A stretch of DNA of 64,000 nt, from assembly GCA_033782935.1 (NCBI GenBank), contig JAWQEG010001415.1, positions 1 through 64,000 of the forward strand. The letters run 5' to 3'. The DNA comes from Petrolisthes cinctipes (Eukaryota > Arthropoda > Malacostraca > Decapoda > Porcellanidae). The position numbers were made by a program, and so were the translations under genes. Of the stretch, positions 21,026 through 32,958 are shown piece by piece; positions within the stretch are counted from its first letter, which is position 1; every line of letters starts with the position of its first letter. The notes under the pieces were generated by a model. It was given only the letters and a program-made list of their open reading frames with translations. It was not told where the DNA came from and made no database searches.

Positions 21026-21522
21026 ATATATATACTAAACACCGGTACATGTAAACAGAACAGAACAGTATACATAGGCTATCGCACAGCCTCTCAGCAC
21101 AACACAAGTCGAAGAACCATGGCTCCTTCCAGTACAGTAGCTAAGTTGGGTACCAAGTATGCATCAAGAAGTAATGAACGGGTAGGATAACGAGACACAC
21201 TCAACTCAGAGACTGTCGCAACGGCACAGAGCTGAGACATTTTTCAGACAGGATTTAATTAGGAAAAATAATAGGTAGGCTACTTCAGAGCTCCGACAAC
21301 CGTATTAAGACAGAAATAACCACGATGAATAAGAAATATTCAGCCCTTCGTACCGGACAAAAGGAGGGTGAAGGTTTTTACTACAACAAGACCAGATGAG
21401 ATGACAAGATCAGAATCCCCCGGCCACTCCATCTCTCATTATCTACGGTACGGTACGTTTTTGTGGTTCATGGTTCATTTTCCCCCAATCAGAAGTCTGA
21501 GGAATTTCTAAAGCCCCCCCTC

Positions 21523-21557
<35 letters not shown>

Positions 21558-21693
21558 TTTATATTTTTTTATTTATTCGAGTCTGCCCAGTCCACCTGAA
21601 GTCCCAAAACTTGACTTCTTTAATAATCGGGTGACTGAAGGCATGTATAATAAAGAAAAAGTGGAGATCGCAGAACTTCTCCCTCCTTCTCAT
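20106..21693. other. Gene-free stretch with (GT)n and (CA)n arrays
   Basis: (GT)n at about 20657-20699 and (CA)n at about 20975-21022, then a small (TA)n run. A second short CT/CA cluster lies at 21522-21557. No exon or RNA gene recognised. Confidence 0.55.
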
Positions 21694-21864
21694 TTAGGGG
21701 GATATAAAACTTATGGTACGAGTACATTGGAGCGCTTTGATTCCTCCTGAGTATGCCAGGAAACAAGACCAGATTAACAAATATAATGGTGGTCTGTAGC
21801 TTGGAATAGTTTGGATGGATCAGTTGCTCCAGACATAAGCTACCAACACTATACTACCCCTTAA
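21694..21864 (+). mobile_element. MITE family B, copy B2 (host of a nested hAT insertion)
   Basis: It starts TTAGGGGGATATAAAAC and ends TATACTACCCCTTAA. The left half TTGGAGCGCTTTGATTCCTC closely resembles the family A left half, linking the two families. The hAT element begins 3 bp after the terminal TTAA, and its duplicated target contains this CCTTAA end. Confidence 0.75.
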
Positions 21865-21866
21865 CC

Positions 21867-22181
21867 CAGTGGTTCTCAACCTGGGTGCCATGGACCCCAA
21901 GGGGTCCATGGCAAAAATTTAGGGGGGGAATGGCGGGCTGTCACAAATTATACAATTCTTACCATGGACAAAAAAAAAAAACCTTGCATCACTCTGTCCT
22001 GGCAGAAGACTTAAATAAAGCAAGTGTTCTCTTCATCAACATTTTGTTTTTATTTTATTTAAACCTTTTTTTTTTTTGGGGGGGGGGGCGGGGGGGGATT
22101 TGGGAAAATATGCAGGGGAGCCACATGAATGTTGAGAATTCATGAAGGGGGGAATGGACTGAAAAAGGTTGAGAACCACTG
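21867..22181. mobile_element. Non-autonomous hAT element with perfect 8-bp TSD
   Basis: Terminal inverted repeats CAGTGGTTCTCAACCT (21867-21882) and its exact complement (22166-22181) are flanked by CCTTAACC on both sides (21859-21866 and 22182-22189). An 8-bp duplication and CAG-type ends are the hallmark of hAT transposons. The 315-bp interior has G-runs and a T-run near 22068-22090 and no transposase, so it would need a partner element in trans. The perfect duplication suggests a recent insertion. Confidence 0.93.
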
Positions 22182-22189
22182 CCTTAACC

Positions 22190-22422
22190 TTAATCCCGTC
22201 TCGCTTTTTTTACGCTGAAGTGAAGTGTATATAGCCTACGTAGTTTGTTTTGTGGGACAGTTTGAAGGAGTCAGTATAGTTCATAAATAGCAACAAGATC
22301 ATCAGTATTCCCGTAATAGTTTGTAAAGCTGCATAAATAAGTTCATACAAGTCTCTACATGATTGTTATTTCATGTATGCTAGACTATCCTACTCTGTCT
22401 GTGAGTTGTTAATGGTTTGAAA

Positions 22423-22458
<36 letters not shown>

Positions 22459-25057
22459 GTCCACGTTGCATTAGTTATACCTTTATTCATTAACCAAAAT
22501 TATTCTCACACACGCTTATTATTCCCATAGCCTATATTCAAACATACGCTCGCTACTCGGTTCAGATCAACGCTAACTCCATTATATCCCACGCTGTGAA
22601 ACCTCCATGGTGTTGGCGAGGAAGTATATAGGCTACGGTAGATAGTGCTGCTGTGCAAAACTGCGTGATATATTCCTAAATTAAATTGCCAACTGTTGCA
22701 ATGAAATGTAGTTAAATCCACCAATTCCCGGAAACGTGATTATAAAAGTAAATCATAAAAATATAGGACTTCCGCAGGAAATACCAAGAATTTCAGGAAT
22801 ACCAAATAACAAACAACTGTAAACTCGGGACAAGAATGGTTGGAAGAGGGTGTGGTGTTGTGTACAGAATGTGTGTGTGGCATCCCTGGCACACACGTTG
22901 CCAAGCTACAATACACGGTGTCTGGGTGCACAGCTAAAGGGGTCATTGTCTGGGGGCGAAGTGGAGGGCGAATGATTTCTTCAACTATGCCAGGGATCAC
23001 ACTTTATAGTACTTCAGTAGACAAGTAAGGGATTTGCTTTGTTGTATAGTTTTGTAAAATCAGTAGCCCTCCAAATCGTCAACAAGTGGCATCTCACAAG
23101 TGGAAATATTGCCACTCTTCATTCATGATTTTCAAATAATGGATCAAGGGTCTGAATGTCCTTGAGCGGCGAGACTTGGCACAATCTCCAAATACACACA
23201 CAAGACGGTGATCAGAACTTTGTGACGATTTCTGGCCGGACAAGACAATTCATACATCCGTTCCCCATTGTCAGTGTGGAGTCCGGGAAGGGCTTGGTGT
23301 CTAGGTACTGTCAGCCGGCAACAAAAACACAGTCGCCTCATCTGTCAAGTCACGAACCACACATGCAAGTCTCAAAAAGCACTAGGTTAGGCGACAGGGC
23401 TTTCGTTGGCGACTGTACAAGAGGCGTGGGTCAGTTGGGTGGGGCAGGGAAAAAGTATTCAAGTGTCACTGAGCCAACCTAAGGGAACACCGCCTCCCTA
23501 ACATCTCTCCCTCACCCAGCCTCCCTTCTCACCCTGACTCTTACCACACATCCCACCACGTATATCATTCCATCTACCCATTTCCCTCCCCCAAGGTGCC
23601 TCCCTTCTCACCTCACATCATTACCTCTTACACCCTGTCACACACCCACCTCCCTTTCTCACCCTACCACCCTTCTCACCTCACACCCTGCTTGCTTCCC
23701 ACTTCCCTCACCCTACCCTACTTCCCACCACGCCTCTCACACCCTTCCATATCTACATACATCCTTCTCCCTACTACCTCCCTCATCCTGTCTCCTATCT
23801 GACACACATTTTAATTAGCATGAGTAAACCTGCAACACATTAAAATAATTACAATAACAGGTATTCCTGATTAAATCCACCAATGCATATAATAGGCCTG
23901 GAAATTACCCCGCGTGTACGACCAACATAAAAAAAAAAACACACACACACACACACGTAATATAAACAAAGGATAGGAGAGAAAGAAAAGAACAAAGACA
24001 GATTATAATTGAGTATGGATATCCGGTCAGGTGAGGCTGTCGCTCTACTAACACAGTCGTACTACTACTAATACAATTATAACTACTACTATAGGTGAGC
24101 AGTTGTAGTAATAGCAGTAGAAGTAAAATAAATGGGTTTGCTGGACTCCCGCACTTTAGAAATCAATTAGCCTATATACCTAGCCTAGCTTAGTATATCA
24201 TGGAACAATAAAGTGTTGATATGTACCGGTATATATTTTTCCAGTGGTTATACAAGCAGGAATTTATCTTAATTTTGATGTAAAGCTATAATTATATATA
24301 TTAATGTTTAATACACATCCGTTTGGGATCTCAAGATTTATCAGACAATGTTCTGTACACAAAAGGAAGCAATATAAAACAAACACACGTGATGTGGACA
24401 TGTGGTATATCATTAACCTCTCAAAGAAAGTGTTAAATCTGTCCTCTGTTACCAATAATCATGTGGCTGTTGAATAGCTATCCAAGTATGTATTAAGATA
24501 TCAAGCTGCTGTTACACAAGCTTGATTATTTAGCCCTTATTCCAAACTCAACTTCTATATAACGCGATGTCTACAACAACTACAACTTCTACTACTACTA
24601 CTACTATTACTACTATTATTATTACTACTACTACTACTACTACTACTGGTGCTGCTTCTGAAACTGTTTTATTAGGACTTGAAATACACCAGACTCATTA
24701 TATAACAAACTCTTCAATCAGATAGTTGATATTATGATTACTGTGTCTGTGTAGGCGGTGCGTGGTATATAGGCCTATTCGTTTTATTATTGGATACACA
24801 CTGTATTTGGCAACGAAATGCTGATAATGTTGATGATGTTAGATTAGGCTACGAATACCTGCTTGTTTTGCTGCTGCTGATGATGATATTCCGGTCAACC
24901 CAAGAAAATGTGTGTGCTCATATGTACTGTATGTGTAATGTGTGCTTCCCCCACCTGGTCTCCAATAAAGCACCCACAGCCCACTCCACCCACTCAGGAC
25001 CGGCCGGCTGTATTTTAGTTACAAGAGGAATAAGCTATTAAATACTCTAGTATTCTA

Positions 25058-25111
<54 letters not shown>

Positions 25112-27816
25112 ATTAATAGTTTGTGTGTGTGAGTGCCTCACTACAGAACCCACTTTACACATACATACAAACACACACAAAGAATTGATAGGGAACACGG
25201 AGGTCGACGCACTCTTAGTGTACACACACAAGGTGCACGCACGTGTGTGTGTGTGTGACTTGTTTATGTAACACCAATAAAATACGTATATACATGATAA
25301 CAGGTGGTGTTTGTATGTGTATGACGAGAGCCCGAGACTGCAGTGTCGAGGTTAATGTGAATGAAAACTACAAAGGTGGCCAGACCTAGACCAAACCCTC
25401 AGTATATAAACAGTGCGGCGCCAGTTGCACGACTGTCTGTCTCACCACTCAATTGTCTAGCTATTCTGTAAGTACGGAGCCAACCAAGACCAGGGATGTT
25501 GTGTGTGTGTGTGTGTGTCCCCCCAGATGAATGTATGTACAAGGGCCCCGAAAACAGAAACAAAATCATCATCACCCACGAGTCCACTTTATCTTGACTT
25601 AGTATCATTCTGTTAAATTTTTAAACAAAGCTTGTGTTTCATATCGCGGAAAAGTTACCACATTTCCGCATAACGTTGTGGGAAATTATCATACCTGTAC
25701 ATATGTAGCCTAGCCTACATAATTATGATCACGGACAAATCGAGTAATGACGATGTTATGCCTTATAATTCGACATAATTATCAAACGTGAGGTTGTCAC
25801 TTTGTATAAATCATATCCACTTTTACCAATTCTACCGAGACAAAAGGGATCAACTCTGTTATCTTCGAAATCATTATGGGCTACCCAACCAGAGTGAATA
25901 TTTTATGGGCGTCTGTAGCACTCTTTCATTCCTTCAGTGTAAAAATTGAAGAAATCAGTTGTTAATTAATTACAGCTACTTCAACTTGCTAAAATCTGTC
26001 AGCAGTAAATAACATATTACTCGGTATAACAATACGGTAAACAGAAAGACTACAAAAATCTCAACCTTTTTGTGTGCATATAACGAAACTTCAAGAAAGT
26101 AAAAGAAATACTGAAAGAGGAAAACTTTTACCTCGACGTCTTATCCACGAGGGAAAGAAAGCATGAAAAGGAAAAATTCAACTTTTACTTCTTCATGCGC
26201 AAAGAATCGAAAGAAAAATATAAAATACAGCTCACATCTCCAAGCATCACACCGAACAAAGAAAAAAAGAAAACAAAAGAATAAGAGACACACAATACAC
26301 ATAGCCTAGCCTACACCAACTAGGCCTACTGTACTGTAGGTGTAACACATTTCACTACGCACGTTCAGCTGTAACTACGCGCGGATACGAAACGGCACGA
26401 ATTCTATTAGGCTAGGCCTAAATACGTTTTAATGCTGCTACGTACCACACTTTCTACAAAAAAAACAAATACAAAATAATAGATAAAATGATAAAAGAAA
26501 GAAACTAATCTATTCGGCCTGTTTCATTGCAGACATGTTCAAACTACCAATTAGCTACCATACGTTCCTTTCCCACGTAGCCTATTTTCGAGCACAGGCA
26601 CGTTCCACTATTACCGTACCGTACTTCCGTTCCACTGTGGTAGGGTACGCATTTTTAACAGTGTTCGTCTACTACAATACACTGACTTTATGATGCCCGC
26701 TCTCCTATTGGCTATAGAGGGAAATTACAGCAGATGTATCAAAGTCACATAATTACTCAACATAAACTTTTCCTTAAATGGCATAATATATTCATCTACC
26801 GTATATACATTATTCAACACAAACTCATCCTTAAATGGTATATGTATAAATCCATGTACATTATTTTTACTTAGTCTACATTATCCTCCTTGCTTGCTCA
26901 CACCACCAATAGCAAGTCCATCCTAGGTACTGTACCAAGTAAATATACGCCAGTCACCTCATCATCATCATCCTTGGAACATAATTATCTGGTGACTCAA
27001 TATAATCCTACGGTACGACATGACTTACGAGAATGGAGCAGCAAAACATTTCAAAGGAAGGTTGAATTCGTTTTTTGTTTCCTCTCTTGTACACACAAAA
27101 ACGTTTAATTTTTCTAATTGTTGTAGGCTAGTTGTTTTGTTGTTTATGTTAACCGTAGTCCCCTCCCACTTCCTCTCTTAGCACATACTCACTCTACTGT
27201 GGTACAAAGAAAATATTATCATCCATTCCCCATACAGAGCTACAGGATATGCACTGTACTTTACACACCGGTAAATTAAGTACGCTAAAATTAAATGCGA
27301 TAAGACAACCACTGTAAGTTCACTAAGTAAAGCGTGTGTAACATTTCCACAGCAAAGTAATCAAACAATAACAAAAGCATAGAAAAGTAAAAAAATATAT
27401 ATATAGTTTGAATATCTAGACCTCGTAGATAAATACAGCCAAACGTTCCGATGCGTGCAAGGGTACGAATTTCGATAAAACAAAAGAACATGACGGTGTG
27501 AGAGTTTTCAAAGTGTAAAGAAAATGTAATCGTGAAGCATATCATACAAATGTGTGAAGCAGGTCCTTGACTGATCATACATCGCTACGCCACCACGCCA
27601 CCCCAGCTCTCCTTCTGACCTTGAACGTACTGCCGGAAACGAAACACCCCCCCCCCCACCCAACACACACACACGTTACGCACGTAATACAATAATGAGT
27701 TAGTTTTCTTTTACTATCCCGGCGTAGGTGCACCTGTTCCCATCTAAAATATCATGACCTAAATGATCTATACAGGTTTCGCATGCAGTCCAGTGTTTGT
27801 TTATCTGTTGTTGTTG
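22190..27816. other. Gene-free stretch with scattered microsatellites
   Basis: Holds (CA)n at about 22430-22454, C-rich low-complexity DNA at 23480-23800, (CA)n near 23940-23956, an (ACT)n cluster at 24587-24647, (CT)n at about 25061-25108 and short (GT)n runs near 25240 and 25500. CGGTAC/TAGGCC-type words are common in the spaces. No domain-bearing frame or convincing exon was found. Confidence 0.5.
25061..25108. repeat. (CT)n microsatellite
   Basis: About 22 CT units with one CCCT interruption near the left end. Confidence 0.9.
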
Positions 27817-27970
27817 TTAAGTACAGAGTTGATAAATCTGGAGCAACTGACTCCTACAAGCTATTCCAAGCAACAGGGCCACCATTATTTTTCTTAATCT
27901 GGTCCAGTTTCTCGGCTTACTTTGGAGGAATCAAGGCGCTCAATGTACCAAAATTATACTACCACCTTAA
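27817..27970 (-). mobile_element. MITE family B, copy B3
   Basis: TTAA lies at both ends (27817-27820 and 27967-27970). The interior CTGGAGCAACTGACTCCT, then TTTGGAGGAATCAAGGCGCT, aligns to B1 in the same orientation. The left terminal G-run is lost, so the inverted repeat is partial. Confidence 0.65.
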
Positions 27971-29711
27971 CCTAAACTCAACCTCTACAGCCCTTATCAC
28001 TGGCTGGCGAAGGTAGTATAGTCAAGTCACGCATCGACCAATAACTGTTTGCAGCATTTACCACATTGGCTATTTGACATTTACAGTAACTAATAAGACA
28101 ATGGTGTCTAGCCTACACTCGGGAGGGTTGTGACCGTGATCATCTCCTCTACACGCAGGGTATGTTATCATCTGAGATTACACCTTCCATCACACACTTG
28201 GCTGAAGTGCTCAAGTAGGAAAGAGGGCGAGAGCAGCAACCAAGTTATCTCACTGCATTATTTTAGTCTGTCTCTAGACTACTTACCTAAATAGGAACTT
28301 TGCATGTGAACTTTCCATTGTGATTGAAGCTTACCTCCCAACTTTTATAAGTTTCCTTGCCACTAAAAAATAAAACTCATTGCTATAGGGCTTTCCTGTG
28401 TTAACTGAGTAAAGTGTGGACGCTGCAAATATATTCATTCCGAGAAACTATCTGTTCACGAGGCTTAATTATTCTAAAGCACACAGTATAAGCTACCCGT
28501 GTATCAAGGTTATAAATGGTTTGTTACCAGTCACACAAGTCAAACAAAGTGATTGAACGTAAACACAACGAACTCAGAATGCAAACATGACGAACAAAGC
28601 ACAAAGGTCTTAACAAAGCGACTAAACCTAACGTTAACTTTAGTGAGCGTAGGGCGCGAACTCCAAACATAATGCTCAGTGAGAATTGTGTACACTGATA
28701 GCCTAGCAGGTCCTAGCTGGTCGGTGAGTCCGACACCTTATCAGTCTTATCTCTCCGTCTGCTAACTCGCTCCACTCTCTCCCTTTCCCCTACGCGCCAA
28801 CAGCTAGCCAGCCAGCCCCCTTCTCTACACACAGTGGTTCCTTGGCCATGGTGGTCACAGTCACACACACACACGCATAAAGTATGGTACAAAGAGAGAG
28901 CAGGGGAATATGCACCTTTGACCTCCCTTTCTCCTGTATACGCGCCAACTGCTAGCCCCCTTCCCTGCACACACGTATAAAGTATGGGTGAAAGAGAGAG
29001 CAGGGGATTATGCATGCACCTTTGACCATTGCGACAATGAGGCCCGCTGCATTGAGGCATTACCTGGGAAAGGGAGAAAGAAGTAGTAGAACCCTGGACC
29101 AAAGAGAACCGTAACAGGCCCAAGTGTTTGTTTACGTTTTAAATACACGGGCGAGCCAAACGTGACCAACCCAACACAAACACTCACTTGGAGGTGCAGG
29201 TTATATTGTTCATACTTAAGGTTGCTATGCAGTGTGTCATGTATTTACAACATATTTATGGCTTCCCCTTGCACCTGGCGTGAGTTATATTGTACTACTG
29301 CACTCAATAACAAATCCCTGTCGCCTAAAGTTAAACGAACTGATCTTGTGAATCGAAACACCAAACACAAAGGCGAAATACTTCCCAGCTGTGAAGTTTA
29401 TTTCGTTCATGACTTGGCAGGGTATTTTGTGCATACCTGGGGTCATTGTGTAGTATGTACTGTACCGTATCATGCATACATTCATCCCCCATCCAAAGCT
29501 CCAACCATCATAGGCTATTTTCGTCAATAACTCAAGCGGATGGCAAGAGTGATTTCCCTCTGTAGAATCCCGATACACAATTTAACTCCACAGTAAACAC
29601 AGAGCAATCACTATTGATAAGAACATTCATACAATAATAGATTCAAAGTCAATATCAATTTTAGGATCAATAGACTATATCACTCTAAAGTTAACACTGA
29701 TTAGTCGGCCC

Positions 29712-29717
<6 letters not shown>

Positions 29718-29782
<65 letters not shown>
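29718..29782. repeat. (GT)n microsatellite
   Basis: About 32 uninterrupted GT units. Confidence 0.95.
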
Positions 29783-29785
<3 letters not shown>

Positions 29786-29953
29786 CAGGCCATAACTTTG
29801 ATATCCACCCTTCATGGTCCCATTTCACTCTCAACTAAAAACATCATCTAACTCTGAAAGCAATATAGCCTATGATACTGAAAGCAATGCAGCCATGAAA
29901 GCGATATACCATCAGGAAAACAATACATTATACTGCCTGCAATAAATAATCCC

Positions 29954-29956
<3 letters not shown>

Positions 29957-30017
<61 letters not shown>
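29957..30017. repeat. (GA)n microsatellite
   Basis: About 30 uninterrupted GA units. Confidence 0.95.
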
Positions 30018-30019
<2 letters not shown>

Positions 30020-30117
30020 GGAAAATACGACTGCGAACAAAGGGGTTAAGTACTATTATCATATGACCTCTGTGCAACTAAATAATTAAAACAGTGATGT
30101 CCCCATTTCTCAGTCTT

Positions 30118-30240
30118 TTTAGGTCATAAATTAGGTATGATGGCGCAGTAAATAAAGGCTGTGAAGTAATCCTACATAGAATGGTTGCCTACTGTAGAAG
30201 GTACGAGTCCCAGCTATGAGAAATATTTGTGTCTTTATAT
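30118..30240 (+). mobile_element. tRNA-derived SINE (degenerate)
   Basis: A box A-like TGGCGCAGTAAATAAAGG at about 30141 and a box B-like GGTACGAGTCC at about 30200 lie about 60 bp apart, close to tRNA spacing. The flanking cloverleaf is not intact, so it is not a functional tRNA gene. Family not determined. Confidence 0.5.
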
Positions 30241-32010
30241 GCCAGAAACTGTTTACGTCAATAATCTAATCTATACCCCACCGCAATCACGAAATAGTTT
30301 AGGCTACATGTACTTACTCACTCACTTACCCAGTCCCGGTTCAACATGTGTGCAGTAATGAGTCTCACAGGTGTCCTGATGTGGAAACTTACCAACAAAC
30401 CCTACAGTTGAAGTCTAACCATTAAAACATATAAAACTTTCTGAATAATGTTGTTGTGGCTCTCGTGCGATTAATACCCTGATCCATCGTGAATAACCTA
30501 AAAGGAAATTAAGTTTTAAAACAGCCGTGGCGTAAGAGGCATTTCAACATTAATGGATGGTTATGTATTTCTTGTTCTGAAGACTTCATATCGGTATCTG
30601 GTTTTAACGAAAAAATATTATTTATTAATGAAGCTCCGGAAATTAAATGCCATTTTTTATTTTTTCACATCCCGCATTGAACTGCATTCACCTATTCAAC
30701 ATTCACTAGTTTTTAGTTCCTAATGTACACACCTTTTAACTTAGAATATATATATATATATATATACCAGGTACGGTATATATGCCATGATATAAATGGA
30801 CTTGGGTAACGATGCTGAAGAGTAAACGCAGCACCAGATTACTCTCAAAGGCGAAAACTTCCTGCGATACTGGTATGGAATTAACGGTAACGCTGTTTAC
30901 GCTGTGTATTTGTTGTGTATCAACACGGTAAGGTACCAGTAACGGTATTTATACTTCACGTTATATACTCTGTACGGTAAATATATATATATATATTTCC
31001 TATTTCTCTGTGTGGTAGCAGGATTACACAAAAAGTCATGTACAGGTATGTATTATTTATTAAATTGATACTAGTGATTAGATTTTGAGAGATCCCGTTC
31101 TATATCCAGGAAATTGTTTTATTTTAGGGTAGGCTAAGTAATAGATGTACGGATGAGTATAGGATAATAGTCCATTGTAAAATTGAGAACAAGTGAGTAG
31201 GAGAAATACGTAGTTTGCTGAACAAAGATGACGGAAGGGGGAGGATAATCATAATGGGAGTGAGGAAGGCAGCATCCTGGAGACAAGTATAAGTCAAGCG
31301 TAACAACACTGCAAAACTCTTCCCATCATTACCAACATCTTCTCTCTCTCTCTCCAACCAGGCTCCCAGTGACTGAGCTCCATTAGCCTAGTGAGTGATC
31401 AAAAATAAAAAAATTCTAAAGGTTAACATGCTCAGCTACTGGAACTTAACTTACTAAGTGGCAAGGGCCTAAAAATGTCTTTGTATGTTGCCAGTACATA
31501 CGATACATAAACATTACGATATATGAAGAATGGAGTGGGGAGTCCGGACGGTGTATCACTCTTCATTAGTCTCTCACTGACCGTTCACCTCCCCTTATCA
31601 CACCATTACAAACCTTCTCCAATGGGCTTACCCCTCCTCTAACAGTATACATCGCCCCTTTGTCTCACCCCATACAGCCTACACATTAACCTGCCCATCT
31701 GTTATGATCTACCTCTACACACCTCCCCTAAGAAAACCATCTATATATACCGGTACAGTACCTATCAACTTCTTCTTGTACCTATTTCCTGTAGCCTAAA
31801 TCTTTGGTACCTACATACGACTTCCTTCTCTACACCTCCATCTACACACAACTCCCTTCTGTACCCCTTCGTCTCCAAACAACTCCCTTCTGCAGGCTAA
31901 CCCCTCCATCGACACACACCTCCCTTCTGTTACCATCTATCTATATAGTACACACACACAGCCACTCTACTGTTTCACCTCACAACAGTACGGTACTGAA
32001 AAATCTACCC

Positions 32011-32045
<35 letters not shown>

Positions 32046-32756
32046 CATCCCATTGTAACCCACTCTCCTCTACTCATGATTCTCCAGTTCACACCACCCC
32101 TCTGTGCCAAAGCCAACCAGTTTCTCTCAGTTCTCCTCAATGACAGCCTGCTTATTCAACGACTGGTCTGCATTCATCCGCACTCCATCCTAATCCTACC
32201 CCACCATTCTTGTCTACCTCTGTTTACTTTCTATTAATTTTAACCCGCCGCTGCCTCTCTTTTCATAGCCTACCGGTACCTATTAACTATGTCATCATAC
32301 GGACTCCAATTTAATTACTTTCATCGTTCGACTGTATCTTAAATACTTCATCTTTAATTAACTTCAGACGATCAGTCTCTTCAACACGTTTACTCATCAA
32401 AATTATTCATTATTCTAGCTTACGATAGACTAATTTTCTAGCCTCTTGGGGTTTGGCTAATCTAGTCTTGGCTATACAACTTTGTTTCTCCCACATAAAT
32501 AAACCCAGACAAAGGTGACTAGGGAAGGGAAAAGATTGGAGAAGTGATGAGGAGGGAACAGGTTGGGGAGGAGAGGAGAGGGGAAAAGAAAGGAGAGGGG
32601 GTGGAGGTCACAAATAAGTGTAGGGGGCAGCCCGTTACAACCGTTGTGGTGGGGAAGTTTCCACCGCAACCGCACCGCAGCTACCCCATCCCTCTCACAA
32701 TACTTATTTCGCTGTTAGACTAGACTACTCTCCAGTTTGTCTGAGTTACCCTTATG
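30241..32756. other. Gene-free AT-rich stretch
   Basis: Short (TA)n runs at about 30747-30765 and 30982-30996, C-rich low-complexity DNA at 31560-32110, and (CA)n at about 32018-32044. No supported gene. Confidence 0.5.

Positions 32757-32800
<44 letters not shown>
32757..32800. repeat. (GT)n microsatellite abutting a MITE end
   Basis: About 22 GT units run straight into GTGATGTACCGTACTCAGAAAA, the position where family A should have its GGGACCCTGTGATGTAGTCAG terminus. The outer bases of that terminus are missing and replaced by the array. Confidence 0.9.
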
Positions 32801-32802
<2 letters not shown>

Positions 32803-32958
32803 TGTACCGTACTCAGAAAATTGGAGGTTAGTGAGTCCTTCAAACAATGCCACAAGACACCACCTACATTGAAGGAGCTTGTTTCGTAGCATAGGCCTAG
32901 TCACGAGGAATCAAAAGCCACCAGGTCTCATAGGCTACATGATCACAGGGTCCCTTAA
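32801..32958 (-). mobile_element. MITE family A, copy A4 (one end replaced by (GT)n)
   Basis: The right end reads ATGATCACAGGGTCCCTTAA, with TTAA at 32955-32958. The interior TTTCGTAGCATAGGCC and GAGGAATCAAAAGCC matches A1 in the same orientation. The left TIR is lost into the adjacent (GT)n array. Confidence 0.75.

Larger units (their letters stand above)
27971..30117. other. Gene-free stretch with (GT)n and (GA)n arrays
   Basis: Near 28860-29030 a segment containing CACACACGTATAAAGTATGG and AGAGAGAGCAGGGGA is partially duplicated about 110 bp apart. (GT)n lies at about 29718-29782 and (GA)n at about 29957-30017. No gene supported. Confidence 0.5.
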
